From contig BCIO01000006.1 in NCBI GenBank assembly GCA_001599975.1, forward strand, positions 1,421,587 through 1,485,586: a DNA stretch of 64,000 nt, read 5' to 3'. A program made the translations under genes and the position numbers. Below, one piece after another: positions 1 through 11,222 of this stretch (the stretch's first letter is position 1; each line of letters begins with the position of its first letter). The notes below the pieces were generated by a model. It searched no databases, was not told the origin of the DNA, and saw nothing but the letters and a program-made list of their open reading frames with translations. This stretch comes from Cystobasidiopsis lactophilus (taxonomy: Eukaryota > Basidiomycota > Agaricostilbomycetes > Agaricostilbales > Chionosphaeraceae).

Positions 1-1397
1 GTGGCGGGTTTGGGCTTGGTGCGGAGTGTCAAGATTCGCTTGATCTTCCATGTGCTCTTTGGTCGCTTCTGAGGTGGTGCGGGCTTGGGAGGCGTTTCGG
101 ATGTAGACTGTAGCAGCGGGTTGGCAGTATCCGGTGGCACTGCGGGCGAGATGGGTTCGCCGGAGTTCGACGCTTCGGGCTGATCTGCTGGCGGCCCATT
201 CTCCTCCTCTTCCTCTGGCACATAAAGGACCAAGGGTATCTTTTGCACTTCGGCGGCCGTGAGCGGGCCCACGTCCGGCCGCTTCTCGCCGATGCCAAAC
301 GCCCGGAGAAACAGGATGACCTGTTGTGAGCGAGCGACTTGAGATCAGTACATGGCGAGTAAGCCCTGGGCTTGGAATCTTACCAGAGGCAGGAAAAAAA
401 CGATGGCGAAGAAGATGAGCCCCTGAAGGTCGCGTCCGTCAGGACACGCACGCGAGGCGGTGGTCGATGTGACCCACGATTTCCAAAGCGTAAAAGTAGC
501 CCCAACACAATGCAGCTCTATTGGCGCATGGTGTGAGTTAGGAGGGCAGCACGGTAATTGACGAACGTACAATGAACCCCAGAACACTGTTGTTTCGAGC
601 TTCGGTCAATGGCTGTGGAAGACAGTATCATGGCAGATATAAAAACGCACACGGAGGAGCAGTATGCTGGCAAGTCTTGCTGGAGTAGAAGAGGTAGTTG
701 CCTACGACGAACAAGGCGAGAGCGGCGGCGCCAAGCAAGTCGCTGAAGAAGCGAACCCGCTCGTCAAGCCTTGCATTGCCTAGGACCCGATTCTCTGGCC
801 TTGCCGGTTCATTCCGCTGTTGTCTGCATGGAACATGGGCGCGAGTTAGCGGTGTGACTTGCAAAGACCGAAGTCAAAGAGCGGGCGCCGGGGCACGAAC
901 CTGGGCGGTGCGAGGGTCGAGTAGAAGGACAAGGGGAACGACAGGGCAACCCGGCAGAGGTGTAGAGCCAGGTAGGTGCGCAAAGGCTTGTCGCAGGCGT
1001 CGTGGGAGGTCAGGGCGAGGATGACGATGAACGCCACAACCTGGCCGATGGAGAAGACGCCCCTGGCGAGCAGCGCCAGCTTCTTCTCGCCACCCAGCTG
1101 GGACAGTCCGGTCAACACCCTGGAGAAGACGGCGCGGCGGACCTGCAGCGCTGGGTACTCGGCCGCCTGCTGCGCTTCCTGTTGGAGCCCGTCGCCGTTT
1201 GCCTGGGCGGGCGGCGGGTAGCCTGCTCGATGGTCGTCCATCGCCACCAAGGCTATTGCATGATGGTCGACAGCGTGCACCAAAGGCGAGGGAGGAGGCC
1301 GAGGTGGACGGACAGGGTCAAGGCTCAGCGATTCCGGGGTTGCTCTCGGTTGGCCGTCTGCCACGCCCATGGTCACCGCCTCGCCTGACTTGCGCAT
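1..1397 (-). CDS. RING-type membrane E3 ubiquitin ligase, C-terminal part cut by window edge
   Basis: Six minus-strand exons can be joined: about 1397 or 1370 to 901, 823-651, 586-571, 517-478, 422-384 and 320-1 (open). The joined frame has an N-terminal polar region, a hydrophobic segment (GQVVAFIVILALTSHD), a second one (LGAAALALFVVGNYLFYSS), then AALCWGYFYALEI and GLIFFAIVFFLPL, followed by a soluble stretch containing LTAAEVQKIPLVLYVPEEE. That order of membrane helices and the AEVQKIPLVxYxPE segment are what I remember from fungal membrane RING-finger proteins. The RING itself would lie beyond base 1, so the E3 assignment is by family resemblance. Exon 586-571 is only 16 nt long but is needed to keep the frame and to complete a membrane helix. 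Start is either of two in-frame ATGs (1397, 1370). Expected role: membrane-anchored ubiquitin transfer. Confidence 0.62.
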
Positions 1398-1863
1398 TTT
1401 GACTTCTGATTGTGAATGCATTCCGAGCGTGCCCTGCTTGTCCCTATTCCTTTGCTCTGCTCGTCCCTTTGCCCTCGGTCCATTGCTCGCCCTGCGTTCG
1501 CCGTTTGCCTTGGCCATGAAACCTCTTGCTGGCAGTGTAGAAGTCAATGCAACCGGATTCGACTGTGAATACGATCCAAGGATGCGCTTGAGGGGCCGCG
1601 ATCGAGAGCGGCCAAAGGGTGGCGACGACCTGAGAATGGACTTCCGTCTTACACGCCACCGTCGTCCGTGTCTCTCACGCACAGGTTTGGCAGTGTGTCT
1701 TACTTCCGTGACATCGTCTGAGGGCCGCTGTCCTCGTCTAGCCGCCTCTTGGCTGGCCCTGTCTATGAGCCTCAGTTTTGGTCTTATCTGCCTCACAACG
1801 AGCACTGTACCATCACGTATCATGCTGACATGATGCTGTCATCCTATCTCTAGGGACGTTCTG
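1398..1863. promoter_or_regulatory. divergent intergenic region
   Basis: Lies between the 5' ends of the RING gene (minus) and the next plus-strand gene. The reading frame of the RING gene stays open upstream to 1823, but that extension is basic and low in similarity to anything I know, so I treat it as 5' sequence. No promoter motif was assignable. Confidence 0.4.
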
Positions 1864-4008
1864 GTGTTTATCTTGCTCCCTTGTTGGTCGAGAGACGCAT
1901 TCGGAGGTTTGTTTGCCGGCCAGGTATCTGCCACTCGCCTTCTTGTCCTACAATCACCAAGGACGCCCGTTTCGAATCTCGCTGGAATGCCGATGTTACC
2001 ATCAGACCTAAGAGCGCAGCCAATGATTACGCGTTTCGTGGCCTCCGCCGTCATGGCCCTCCGAGCTAAGCATGTCGCACTGGTTTTCTACAACGGAGAA
2101 CATGTCAAAGACTGCCACTGGACGTTCTCGGAGGAAGACCTGTACACCCTCTCGGAATGGACAGGACAGCCGCACGTCGTTAGCAAGCGAAACAACCTTC
2201 TTGCTCAGCTGGTTTGTTCTACCAAGCTACCAAGCGCACAGGCAGGCGACAACAGCAGAAACGCGATAGGCCATGCAATTGTGGAAGATTTGAACTGTAA
2301 GGCAACGGCTTAAAGAATCCGATTCAATCTAACCATCGATCTTGATTAGTTGCTCGACAAAATATGAGTGGAGCTAAAGATTGGGAGAGCTTCTGTCTCG
2401 CCCTGTTCAAGATGGGGGCATTCGAAAGCGATGTGAGTCTCAATTTTTCCAGATTGTTGTCACTATATTGCTCACAGTTCTCAGGTCCTGTTTGACGCAA
2501 GATGGGCCAAGCGCCTAGCTCTGATCATCGTGGAGACCATTCCTACCCCTGGATTTTCCGCAGAATTGCGGCGCAACTTTCAAGAGGCAGCTATCAAGTA
2601 CTTTGGCAAAGCGAAATTTGAGAAAGAAGACCGCAGCCTCGGCTACCGCCTGTTTGCAAAACGTCGCAATCTTGGGGCCCTCCAAACCTGGCAACTTTCG
2701 GAGAACGATCATCAGGCTGGCCTCGACGTGGTTTATCAGACGCTCGCAGACCATTTGCCCACTACTTTGCGTTTCTTAACTCGTGAGACGAAGTTCCTTC
2801 CATTCCCCTCAGACTGCTCATGCAGCTAGGCAGATCTGAAAGGCGCACTAGGTCCTGCCAGTCACGCACGACTCATGAGATATGTTGCTGCCTTAGGGTA
2901 TAGATATGAGGAAGGTGTCGGGCGGGTGAGCGAGAGCGTCCGATCTTGACTACCATACCCAGTCTACTGACACATGGTTGGTTCCGTACCAGCTTGTCTC
3001 GCCAAATGAGGTAGCAGCAGAAGCTTTCATCTCGAAATGGTTAGCTGTCGATCTTCGGGAATGGGTCAATCCGGTGGATGAGGCAGACCGACGAGCACTG
3101 ACAGCCCGCGCCATTTTATACGACAACTGGGTTTTAATGCACACCAACTTTAATCATCGACAATGGCCTCAGCAAGAATTTCCAGTAGTCAATGACGAAA
3201 ATACACGACGTGGCGAATTCTTCCAATGGTTGGACTATTTCAGCACTCATCTCCAAGACCACTTGGAAATGGCATGGTGGTCTGGTGAAGAGCTCCGGAC
3301 TCACATTTCGCCACTTCCGTCAGAGATCCGTAAGCGATCCGTTGGCTTTATAGCAGATTAGATCTTTGAACTGGTGATTTCGAGTGCATTCACAGTGTGG
3401 AAGGTTTTGAAAGGTCACACAGACATACCCCTGGACCAGGTGGAGAACCGAGTTCTTCGCTTACACCTTCCTGCGTTGCATTTGCTCTGGCCGACAGCCG
3501 CTCAAGGACATTTCATTTTCCGAGAACACAAAGCCAAAAGCACCAGCGCCCTCCTTCACAGCGTGAAGAAAGCATACGGATTGTTTTACGGTTCGTTATG
3601 CTGTCTTTCAGTCCCAGATCTCCGAATGAACCGTGGCATTGCGCCGCAGGACAAACCTACATGGACTGGTTTGTGACCAAGGCCCTCTCTCACAGCTTTC
3701 TTGGCGTCGCATTGCTTCAGCATCTGGAACGCTTTTTGGACGGCGTGTCAGCTATCACCGCACCGGAGAGCAGCAGTGTCGCCAGGTCCCTCGCTGCAAT
3801 CGCCATGGCACTGCTTTACTTTACCGGCTTTCCTGTCGGTCCAAAAGCAGAGGAGGGCGATGGACCTCTGGATCAAGAATTCTGTCTCAAGTCTCAGCTT
3901 GTCGCTTCTGTGTCAAGGGTCACGCAGAGACTACTTGCTTGGGGACAAACCCCGAACCTGTTGCATCAACCGCCTCATCCTGTTGTTGAAGGGAGTGATC
4001 TGGCTTGA
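1864..4008 (+). CDS. unrecognised, mostly helical protein, seven exons
   Basis: Exons that keep one open frame: 1864 (or ATG at 1990 or 2051) to 2296, 2350-2432, 2485-2782, 2834-2925, 2963-3329, 3396-3590, 3650-4008. All junctions are GT-AG and in phase, giving roughly 560-620 residues depending on the start. The product is soluble, without signal peptide or obvious membrane helix, and rich in aromatic-containing helices (e.g. GEFFQWLDYFSTHLQDHLE, FLGVALLQHLERFL). Apart from these I see no motif, catalytic signature or repeat, and I do not recognise the family. The clean splicing over seven exons argues for a real, functional gene. Start uncertain: Trp/Tyr-rich text that looks conserved begins after the ATG at 2051. 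Confidence 0.6.
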
Positions 4009-4390
4009 ACGAATTGCAGCGCCATGCCTCAAAACAGTGAGCTGGTGGAGGACAATGTGCTCCCAAACCTTTTCAAGGACAGACATCGAAAGCGGCCAGT
4101 TTCATGTTTAGGGCCTTCGATCTTCGATTTCATTCTTGTACTTATTTTCCAGTGCAACTTCCGTACCTACCCGTAGAGTTGTCTAAACCGCTTTGCCACC
4201 AAGGCGTCGGGCAAACTTGACGTTCCGCCCCAGGAAGCGGTCTCAAGCACGGCACAAACGACATCCAGTGCATCAAGAAAGCAGTCACCACAAAAGCATA
4301 GGCAAGCAAAGACAGGCGGCTCGCCACCCAAGCCGGACCTGCCGCTCTCCGACCTGGACCGCCAATCTCTGAGCTGAGAGCGATGCATGG

Positions 4391-7300
4391 ATGGCGCCCG
4401 ACGGGAAATTTGATTCGTTGGACGACAACTTTGAGGACGAGGTAGCACTAGCGGCCTTCTCCAAGGCGCTCATCGAGGAGGAGGATGGCATTCAGTCCGG
4501 TCAGTTCGCACGGCGTCATCGTTGGCGCAGGTCGACCCTCGCCACTTGCACTTTGCTGACCTTGGGAGCTTGGCACACAGCTACGGACTGGTTTCCAGTG
4601 CACGAGCGCATCAAGAAGGCATCCGGCTTGGGGAGGGACACGGATGTGGTTCGAGAAGGCGAGCGCCTCCTCTTCTTGGCCTCCGCGTTTTGTTGGATGA
4701 ATTGGCTCATGCTTTCGGCTGGCGCACTCAGGCTGGTCGTATGTGCTGACAAGATGGCCCATTCTCAGCTTGCTCTGGTTCCTGATTTGTATCGAGTTCA
4801 TGCTCTACGTCGGCGTGCGCCAAATGGTGAACCTGTTCGAGTACCTGTTCTACTGGTACGGCAAGAAGGGCCGGCTGCGGGCGGCGCTCAGGTCTGCCAA
4901 GACGTACGAGGAGTGGAAGATGGTGGCCCTGAAGATGGACGAGTGTGCGTCAATCTCCCAATCTGTTTGTCGTAGAATTGGGAATGACGACGGCGAGGGC
5001 ACTCACAGACCTGGGCTTCAACAGCTGGAAGAAGCAGGCCGCCTACTCGTACTATGACTGGCCGCTGATCAAGCGCGTGCGGGACAACATCCGCGAGCTG
5101 AGGAGCAACGACGACGCCGAGGGCGTCAAGACGGTGCTCGAGATCTGCCTGCGCTCCAACTTTGCCGGCATCGAGTCCGGCAAGATGTATTCCATGTCGT
5201 ACTTTGGCAGCAAGGACGCCGTGGAGGACTACTTGGACGAGCTCACAGAGTCGCTCGACTATGTCCGCGACACACCCAAATTGGCGGCACCTGAGAAGCT
5301 CGCTTTCTACCGCTCTGTCACCCGCCACTTTGGATCCACAGGTGCGTCGAGATTTCTGTGTACTTCAAAACTGTCATTGATGAGAGTTGAGCTCAGCCCT
5401 CTGCCTCTCTGGCGGCGCTTCGTTGGGCTACTACCACTTCGGCGTCATCCGCGCCCTCCTGGATGCCGACCTCCTACCTAGAGTTATTGCAGGCACCTCA
5501 GCTGGATCCCTAATTGCTGCTTTGGTCTGCTGTCGGACCAACGAGGAGCTGGAAAAGCTCGTGACGCCAGCTCTGGCTTGCAAGCTGACCGCATTGGAGG
5601 ATGACTTTGCCACTTGGGCGAAACGCGTGTGGCGGACGGGCTCCCGATTTGACGCCGTCAACTGGGCTCGCAAAGCGACCTTCTTCACTCTGGTGCGTGT
5701 GTCGGTGTCGACTGTGGATTTAGATCATGTGTTGATTGGCATAAACAGGGCTCGATGACCTTCAAAGAAGCATACGAGCGAACGGGCCGCGTGCTCAACG
5801 TTTCTGTGATCCCTTATCAAACCCACTCGCCGACCAAGCTGCTCAACTACCTCACCGCCCCAGACTGCGTGATTTACACGGCCTGCATCGCATCCGCTGC
5901 TGTCCCAGGCCTCCTCCAGCCTGTCGTGCTCATGAACAAGACCAAGAATGGCACCTTGATTCCGTGGCAGTTCCAAGGCCGGCACAAAGACGGCAGCTTG
6001 CGCGTGGACATCCCGCTCCAGTCACTCCACCTGCTGTTCAATTGCAACTTCTCAGTCGTCTCCCAAGTTAACCCACACATCTCGCTCTTCTTCTTTCAGC
6101 CTAAGGGAGCGCCTGGTCGGCCTGTAGCGCATCGAAGGGGCCGAGGGTGGAGAGGCGGCTACCTGTTGGCCGCTGCCGAGCAGTTTTTGAAGGTTGGGCC
6201 TTGACTTGATCTGCGTCACAATGGCTGATTGGATTCTTCGCTCTAAATAGATCGAGCTCACCAAGAACTTTCGGGTGGGTTTGCTCCCTACTTGGAGCCA
6301 AGCTCAAGGCTAATTTCGAGCGGCTTGCGCTCACAGGTTATCCGCGACCTTGAACTCATGCCTGAATTTGGTGGCCAGAATTGGACCGCAGTCTTTCTGT
6401 GCGCTTTCTTATCCACCTCTATCACCGACATTTCGGACTGAATGGGCCATGTTCGTTTTAACAGTCAAAAGTTCGAGGGCTCGGTCACAATCTGGCCCAA
6501 GTCTCGGTTCGGCGACTGGCTGTCCTTGCTCACTGACCCGGACGAAAAGGAGCTGGCTCGGATGATTGACGTTGGGCAAAGGGCGACGTGGCCCAAGGCA
6601 AGCCTCTCCGCCCTCTGTGACACTTTCGCCTCTCACGTTCCTCGGGGCAACTGCAGCTGCATATGATTGCCAATCGAATCAAGTAGGTTTGACCCTCACA
6701 GCATTATACACTTAGGCTGACCAAAGCACCCGCACCGAACAGACTGGAGCGGTGCATCGAAGAAGGCCGGCATCGGCTGCGCGACTCGTTGCGCCTTTCG
6801 ACCTCCACAAACGCCTTTTCTCCAGCACTAGATGCGCAAGAAGTCACTTCCGCTTTCGAGACCGATTCCGACCTTGACATCGGCACACCCTCCCACCGCG
6901 TCCCTCCCACATCTAGCTTCCCTTTTCCCAATCACAACAACCATTTACCACACCAAGACTCGCCTTTGGGTCCAGACCAACACAACTTTGGCGCGGTGTA
7001 CAACCACTCGGACTCCGAGGCGGCCGCTGCGGCTGCTTCGGTGGCGATGAAGCCTTTGACGAGCAAGCAGCGGAGGAAGCAGCTCATTCGCCAACTAGGT
7101 GCGCCGCTTCTCTTCTAGCTCTAATCTAACTCTCTGAGCTGCGCACACGCAGGAATTGCTCGAACCTCAGACCTCAACAATGGCGGTGGCGGCACCTCCA
7201 GCGGCTTCGAATCCACTCGCTCCTCTGGGCGCCTGACAGGCAACGAGAGCAACACCCCAGAAAGCGTCGCTCGCCGTCGCCTTTCAATGGGAAGCCTCAA

Positions 7301-7397
7301 GCTGGCCCAGCGCGTCCGGGGCTCGTCCAACGGTGGCGGCGCTGGGAAACAGAGGTTCATGTCGTCCGAGGAGGAAGAGGAGCTCGATTCAGATTGA
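4391..7397 (+). CDS. patatin-like triacylglycerol lipase, TGL3/4/5 type
   Basis: Hydrolyses triacylglycerol (and often lysophospholipid) at lipid droplets. The N-terminal half has a membrane-associated hydrophobic segment near WPILSLLWFLICIEFMLYV followed by the long helical region typical of fungal TGLs (FEYLFYWYGKKGRLRAAL). The patatin core is intact: oxyanion loop LSGGASLGYYHFG, nucleophile elbow GTSAGS, and the dyad aspartate in KDGSLRVDIP; downstream are NPHISLFFF and FEGSVTIWPKSRFGDW, both family hallmarks. The C-terminal tail is Ser/Asn-rich and ends in an acidic stretch (SSEEEEELDSD). At least seven introns; for example the junction joining NWTAVFL to QKFEGS removes a stretch that otherwise hits a stop. 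The splice site between about 4640 and 4745 is not resolved. Start at the first ATG in the TGL frame. Confidence 0.9.
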
Positions 7398-7561
7398 ATG
7401 CGCGCCCTCTTCTCGCACTAGCCCTCGCACACTTGTCCTCGGTGTTCTGTTGCTTTCCCCATTTTGCCTGTACACCATCCGGGTCCATAATCCTTGCCAA
7501 AGAAGATCTCCTCTTCCTCACGTTTCGGATCTGTTGCTCGTCTTCCCTGTTGCGTTCTTGC

Positions 7562-8929
7562 TTAGTCCAATCCCGGACTGGCAATCTGCCTTGCCCCTCC
7601 CGCCGCCGGCGCCGCGGGTGCTCCACCACCTCCGAACAAGCTGCCCATCAGGCTGGCCATCAAGTTGTCCCCCTCCTTCTTCACTTTGACGCCGAACCAC
7701 AGCTCGCCAATGTCCGCGCGGGCCTCCTTGACCTCCTGCGCCTGGAGCCACGTCGCCTGCCGCTCGTACCTGGTCATCATTGACAACCACGCCGCCCGGC
7801 CCGCTCCCTTTTGCGGCGCGCCGGCCGCGGTGGAAGTGACGGTGGGAACGCCAGGGCCGACCTGGCAGGTCAAGAGCAGGAGTTGGAGCATGTTCAAGCT
7901 GGGTAGTTTGGTGAGCTTGAACTCGGACACGGTGGCGCTGGATAAGTTGGAAGGTAGAGGTTCGGTGGAGACAAGTAAGCCCGGTTGGGCTTTCAATAGG
8001 AGGGCGAGGAAGTGTTGTAAGGCCGCGTGGGCGCAAAGTAGAGAGCCGCCTTCCAGATATCTGGTCGCTCCTTCACCGACCACCCTGAGATGGGTAAGGA
8101 AGAAAGAGAGGGACGAACGAGAAGACTGCGCGAGAGATGTACCGCCCAGAGCCGTCCGTCTTGTGCCCGTCGAGCAGGCTCCAGTCGAACATCATCTGCG
8201 CCAACGTCCGCGCCGAGTCCCGAGTCTGGGCGGCGAGCAAGTGCGGTTCAGCGGCCGCGTAATCTTTCTCTGTTTCCACGCAGCAATCGACAGTCAGTAT
8301 GGCTTGTGACTGAGGGAAGGCGAAGACGCAAACCTTTGAAGAGCAGTTCGCCAATGTAGGTGTGCAAGCCGGCGTCCCCAGCTGGCGTTGAGCCCGTCTT
8401 GCTGCTCCATCTGTTCGACGACACTAAGGTTGGTATACACAAATGTATCAGGGAGAAGCGGGACGAACGAGATGGCGGCGCTGATGAGGGACGCCCTCCA
8501 CGATTCCTTGCGGCCGGTCAAAGCGATCAACTGGGTCACTTGCCCTGCCGCTCCTTGTTAGCCTGCACCAATGAGTCCTAGACGGGGTGAACGTACCACG
8601 CTCGACATCGCCGCACGCCCGGCCTTTGGTGGCGTAGACTTCGACGAGGTACAAGCCCAAGTCGACGCCCGAGCCGGTCTGGCCTTTCTGGAGGAGCAGC
8701 TGGGCCGCGTTGAAGAGCAGGTTGGCGGCCTCTTCCGTCTTGGCGTCGTCCGGCTTGGCGATTAACCGGGCCACCGTCGAGCGCGCCTTCAAATGCCCAG
8801 AATCTGCGCGCCGTTTGCATGAGCGTTGTGTCACTGTGGAGGGCAGAGGAGCCTCAGCGCACAGTAGTCGCCCTCCTCGATTAACCGCTTGATCAAGCCA
8901 AACGTCTTTTCCGTCGACGGAGCTGGCAT
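7562..8929 (-). CDS. GET4: GET4 homologue, tail-anchored protein insertion pathway
   Basis: Get4 forms a cytosolic complex with Get5 that hands newly made tail-anchored proteins to the ATPase Get3. The reading begins MPAPSTEKTFGLIKRLIEEGDY, giving the first alpha-hairpin of the helical solenoid; middle exons encode NLLFNAAQLLLQKGQTGSG and DLGLYLVEVYATKG, matching the segment of human GET4 with 'SGALLFFSHGQQNSAADL'. Next come HLLAAQTRDSARTLAQMMFD and a final exon ending IGELWFGVK then GDNLMASLMGSLFGG, which parallels the human C-terminus (IGQLFFGV...LLSSLMG). The gene has about six exons. The 5' end faces the F-box-like gene across a 356-base divergent spacer. Confidence 0.85.
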
Positions 8930-9285
8930 CGCGAACTCTCGACAACGACTGGGCCGAGCAAGGTCAACCTTCGACAACGGCTCAGGCCTTTCGCTGGAGA
9001 AGGTCCGCACTCGACTTATGGCTCTGCTGCCCTGCTCTGCTGCCCTTGGAATGCTGTCAGATCTGCCTGTGAACCTGGATAGCCGTGAATAAGACGCCAC
9101 CGAGAGTCGAAAGAGGACAGCCTCGCTTCAAGGCCCGGCAGGGGTGGCAACCAGGCTTGAACCCGGCCCTCCACCTTGTCTAGTCCCTTTCCTGCTCTCA
9201 AGCTGGTCTTGCTGGTCTTTTCTACCATCTGCTCTCCCTGTCTAAACGAAGTTACGCGCCCAGCGGGTTGAATCCGGGCGCAACC
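8930..9285. promoter_or_regulatory. divergent spacer between GET4 and F-box-like gene
   Basis: A 356-base shared upstream region; contains short pyrimidine runs just before the plus-strand ATG. No defined element recognised. Confidence 0.4.
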
Positions 9286-11121
9286 ATGCACGTCGACACG
9301 ACGATGAAGAGCCCGACGGCGCCCAGCTTGTCCTCCACCATGTCCATCGACTCGGTCTACGTCACCCACCAAGGCTGGAAGTCCCCTACGCTGCTGGAAG
9401 ATGCCGAGATGCAGCCAAGGTCCGCTGTCCAGTCTTTGTTCTCCGCGCTCTTGCCACCTTCCTCCATTCCGGTGCCCATCATTGAAGACGTCAAGGAAGA
9501 CATCAAGCAAAGCAAGGACAATGATGCGCTGGATGTATTCCCGCTTGAGATCTGGGATGAAGTCGCTCACCACCTCGCTCCGACTTCTCGCCACCCAGGC
9601 GGACTGAAATCCCTCGCAGCGCTGTCGACGGCCTGCAAGTCGCTGACCTCCCCAGCCCAGCGCGCCATGCTTCGTGCTTCTCCCTTGGAACTGGACTCCA
9701 ACGCCGGCATTGACGCGCTGGTCAAGCTGATGCTCAAGAAGCCGCACCTTGGCAAGTTGGTCAACGCCGTCAACCTCAAAGTGGCCAAGCCCGACTTGTA
9801 CATCGCTACCAACGAGCCGGTCTGGGAGCGGGCCAACAGCCAAGGTCAAAAGGCCCAACTACTGGCTTTGCGTGAGTCCTCCTTTGCGCAAGGTGGTGGC
9901 AAATGTGGCGAGGCAACTGATAAACCACGAAAGTCCCTCTCTTGCCGTTTTTGAAGAACGTCAAGAAAGTCAAGCTGGCCTGCCTATATGACTGCCCTGA
10001 ACGTGCGTCTGCTTCCTCCTTTTTGCCAGTGTTGGGCTAAGGTCGGAGGATGCACAGCCTACTTGCAATTGTTCTCTTCGCTCTTGAAGAACGTCCAGTC
10101 CTTCAGCATGGTCTCTGCCTTTGGCTACTCCCGCTTGGTCTACGTCACCACCGCCGGCTTGTCGCATGTGTTGAACGACTGGACTTCCCTCGTTCGTCCC
10201 TGCTCTTTACCTTAGATGACCTCCAGCGTTTTCTGAGAAAAGGAGCTCGCAACGAACAGGAATCGGTGTCACTGTCCATGCCCTGGATCATTGAGGATTA
10301 CAACTTGCAGCCCAAGAAGTTCGCCAGCGTGTGCAAGTCCAAAGTCAAGTCGCTCGACATCTCTGGCTTTCGAGGTGCGGCGCTGGTATTACCTTAGACG
10401 CTGTCTTTAGTCCTTCGTCTGATGTCTTTGTAACGTCCGTGCAGGTTTGCCGAGTACTGTCGGAGGTCTGATCAAAGCTGTCGCGCCCAACTTGGAGCGC
10501 TTCGTCTTTGACTGCCCTATCGAGTGCGTGTACTCCCCTCGCGCCTTATCCGTCGCAAAGAACGGATGAACAAATGGTGCGAACGCACAGTGAGGAAGAA
10601 TGGAAGGACCTCGCTCCCATCGTGTCCAACGCTTTCAAGGCGGGCAAGCTCAAGACTTTGTTCGTTTCGTGCCTCTACCTTTGACACTTTGATGCTGTCT
10701 AAAAGTTCCTCTTTAAACGAACAGGTCGCTCTGGTCCTGGACTCTGACCATGCCCGTGCTCAAGATCTTGCGGACCGGTCAGTTCGCCGAGGGGCTTCAG
10801 AACGTGGTGGTGTCCGCCAAGGACCTTTGCCCTACTCTGATCCAGTCCCTGCCGCGCTCTCTGATCAGATTGGTCATTTGCACGCACGAAGAGTTCGCGC
10901 TTCTGGACGCTCCCGACTTGGTCCGTCAGTTGCTCGATTTGCCACTTGGCGTCGGATCGCAGGAGGTGTTGCTCTATGATCCCTCGCGAGCTCTAGAGGG
11001 GGAAAGCCATCTCGAGGATCCAGTTTGGCAACCCGTTATCAAGCGAGGCATCAAGGTCAACCAGGGCTCGGAGCCCGCTCTGCTCAACGATCTGCCCGCT
11101 TCCCTCATTACTACCCTCTGA
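9286..11121 (+). CDS. F-box-like protein
   Basis: About seven exons. After a Ser/Pro-rich leader the protein has DVFPLEIWDEVAHHLAP followed by LAALSTACKSLTSPAQRAML, which fits the F-box-like pattern (L/F-P-x-E-I-W-x-x-I-x-x-H-L ... L-s-x-x-C-k-x-L). The rest is a series of leucine-rich segments such as LKNVQSFSMVSAFGYSRLVY, VKSLDISGFRG and GLPSTVGGLIKAVAPNLERF, consistent with the irregular leucine-rich solenoid common in fungal F-box proteins. Expected role: substrate adaptor of an SCF ubiquitin ligase, inferred only from the domain. The ATG at 9286 is used; the frame is open a little further upstream but has no ATG. Ends in ASLITTL. An AATAAA at about 11202 lies between this gene and the converging ORC1. 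Confidence 0.6.
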
Positions 11122-11222
11122 ACCACGGACAGATAACCCCCGTATGCGTCTCTCTACACATTGTGTCAAATAGTACACTTCATTCGTTCAGCAACCTTGT
11201 GAATAAAATTTTACACGCTTCC

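Noticed and set aside
846-1823. Full 325-residue minus-strand open frame taken as one coding region
   Set aside because: The part upstream of 1397 is basic, of odd composition and unlike the family, and the part downstream of 900 is intron by splice signals; only the middle is kept as an exon.
3359-3361. In-frame TAG suggesting the unknown gene is broken
   Set aside because: A 66-base intron (3330-3395, GTAAGC to TTCACAG) removes it and keeps the phase.
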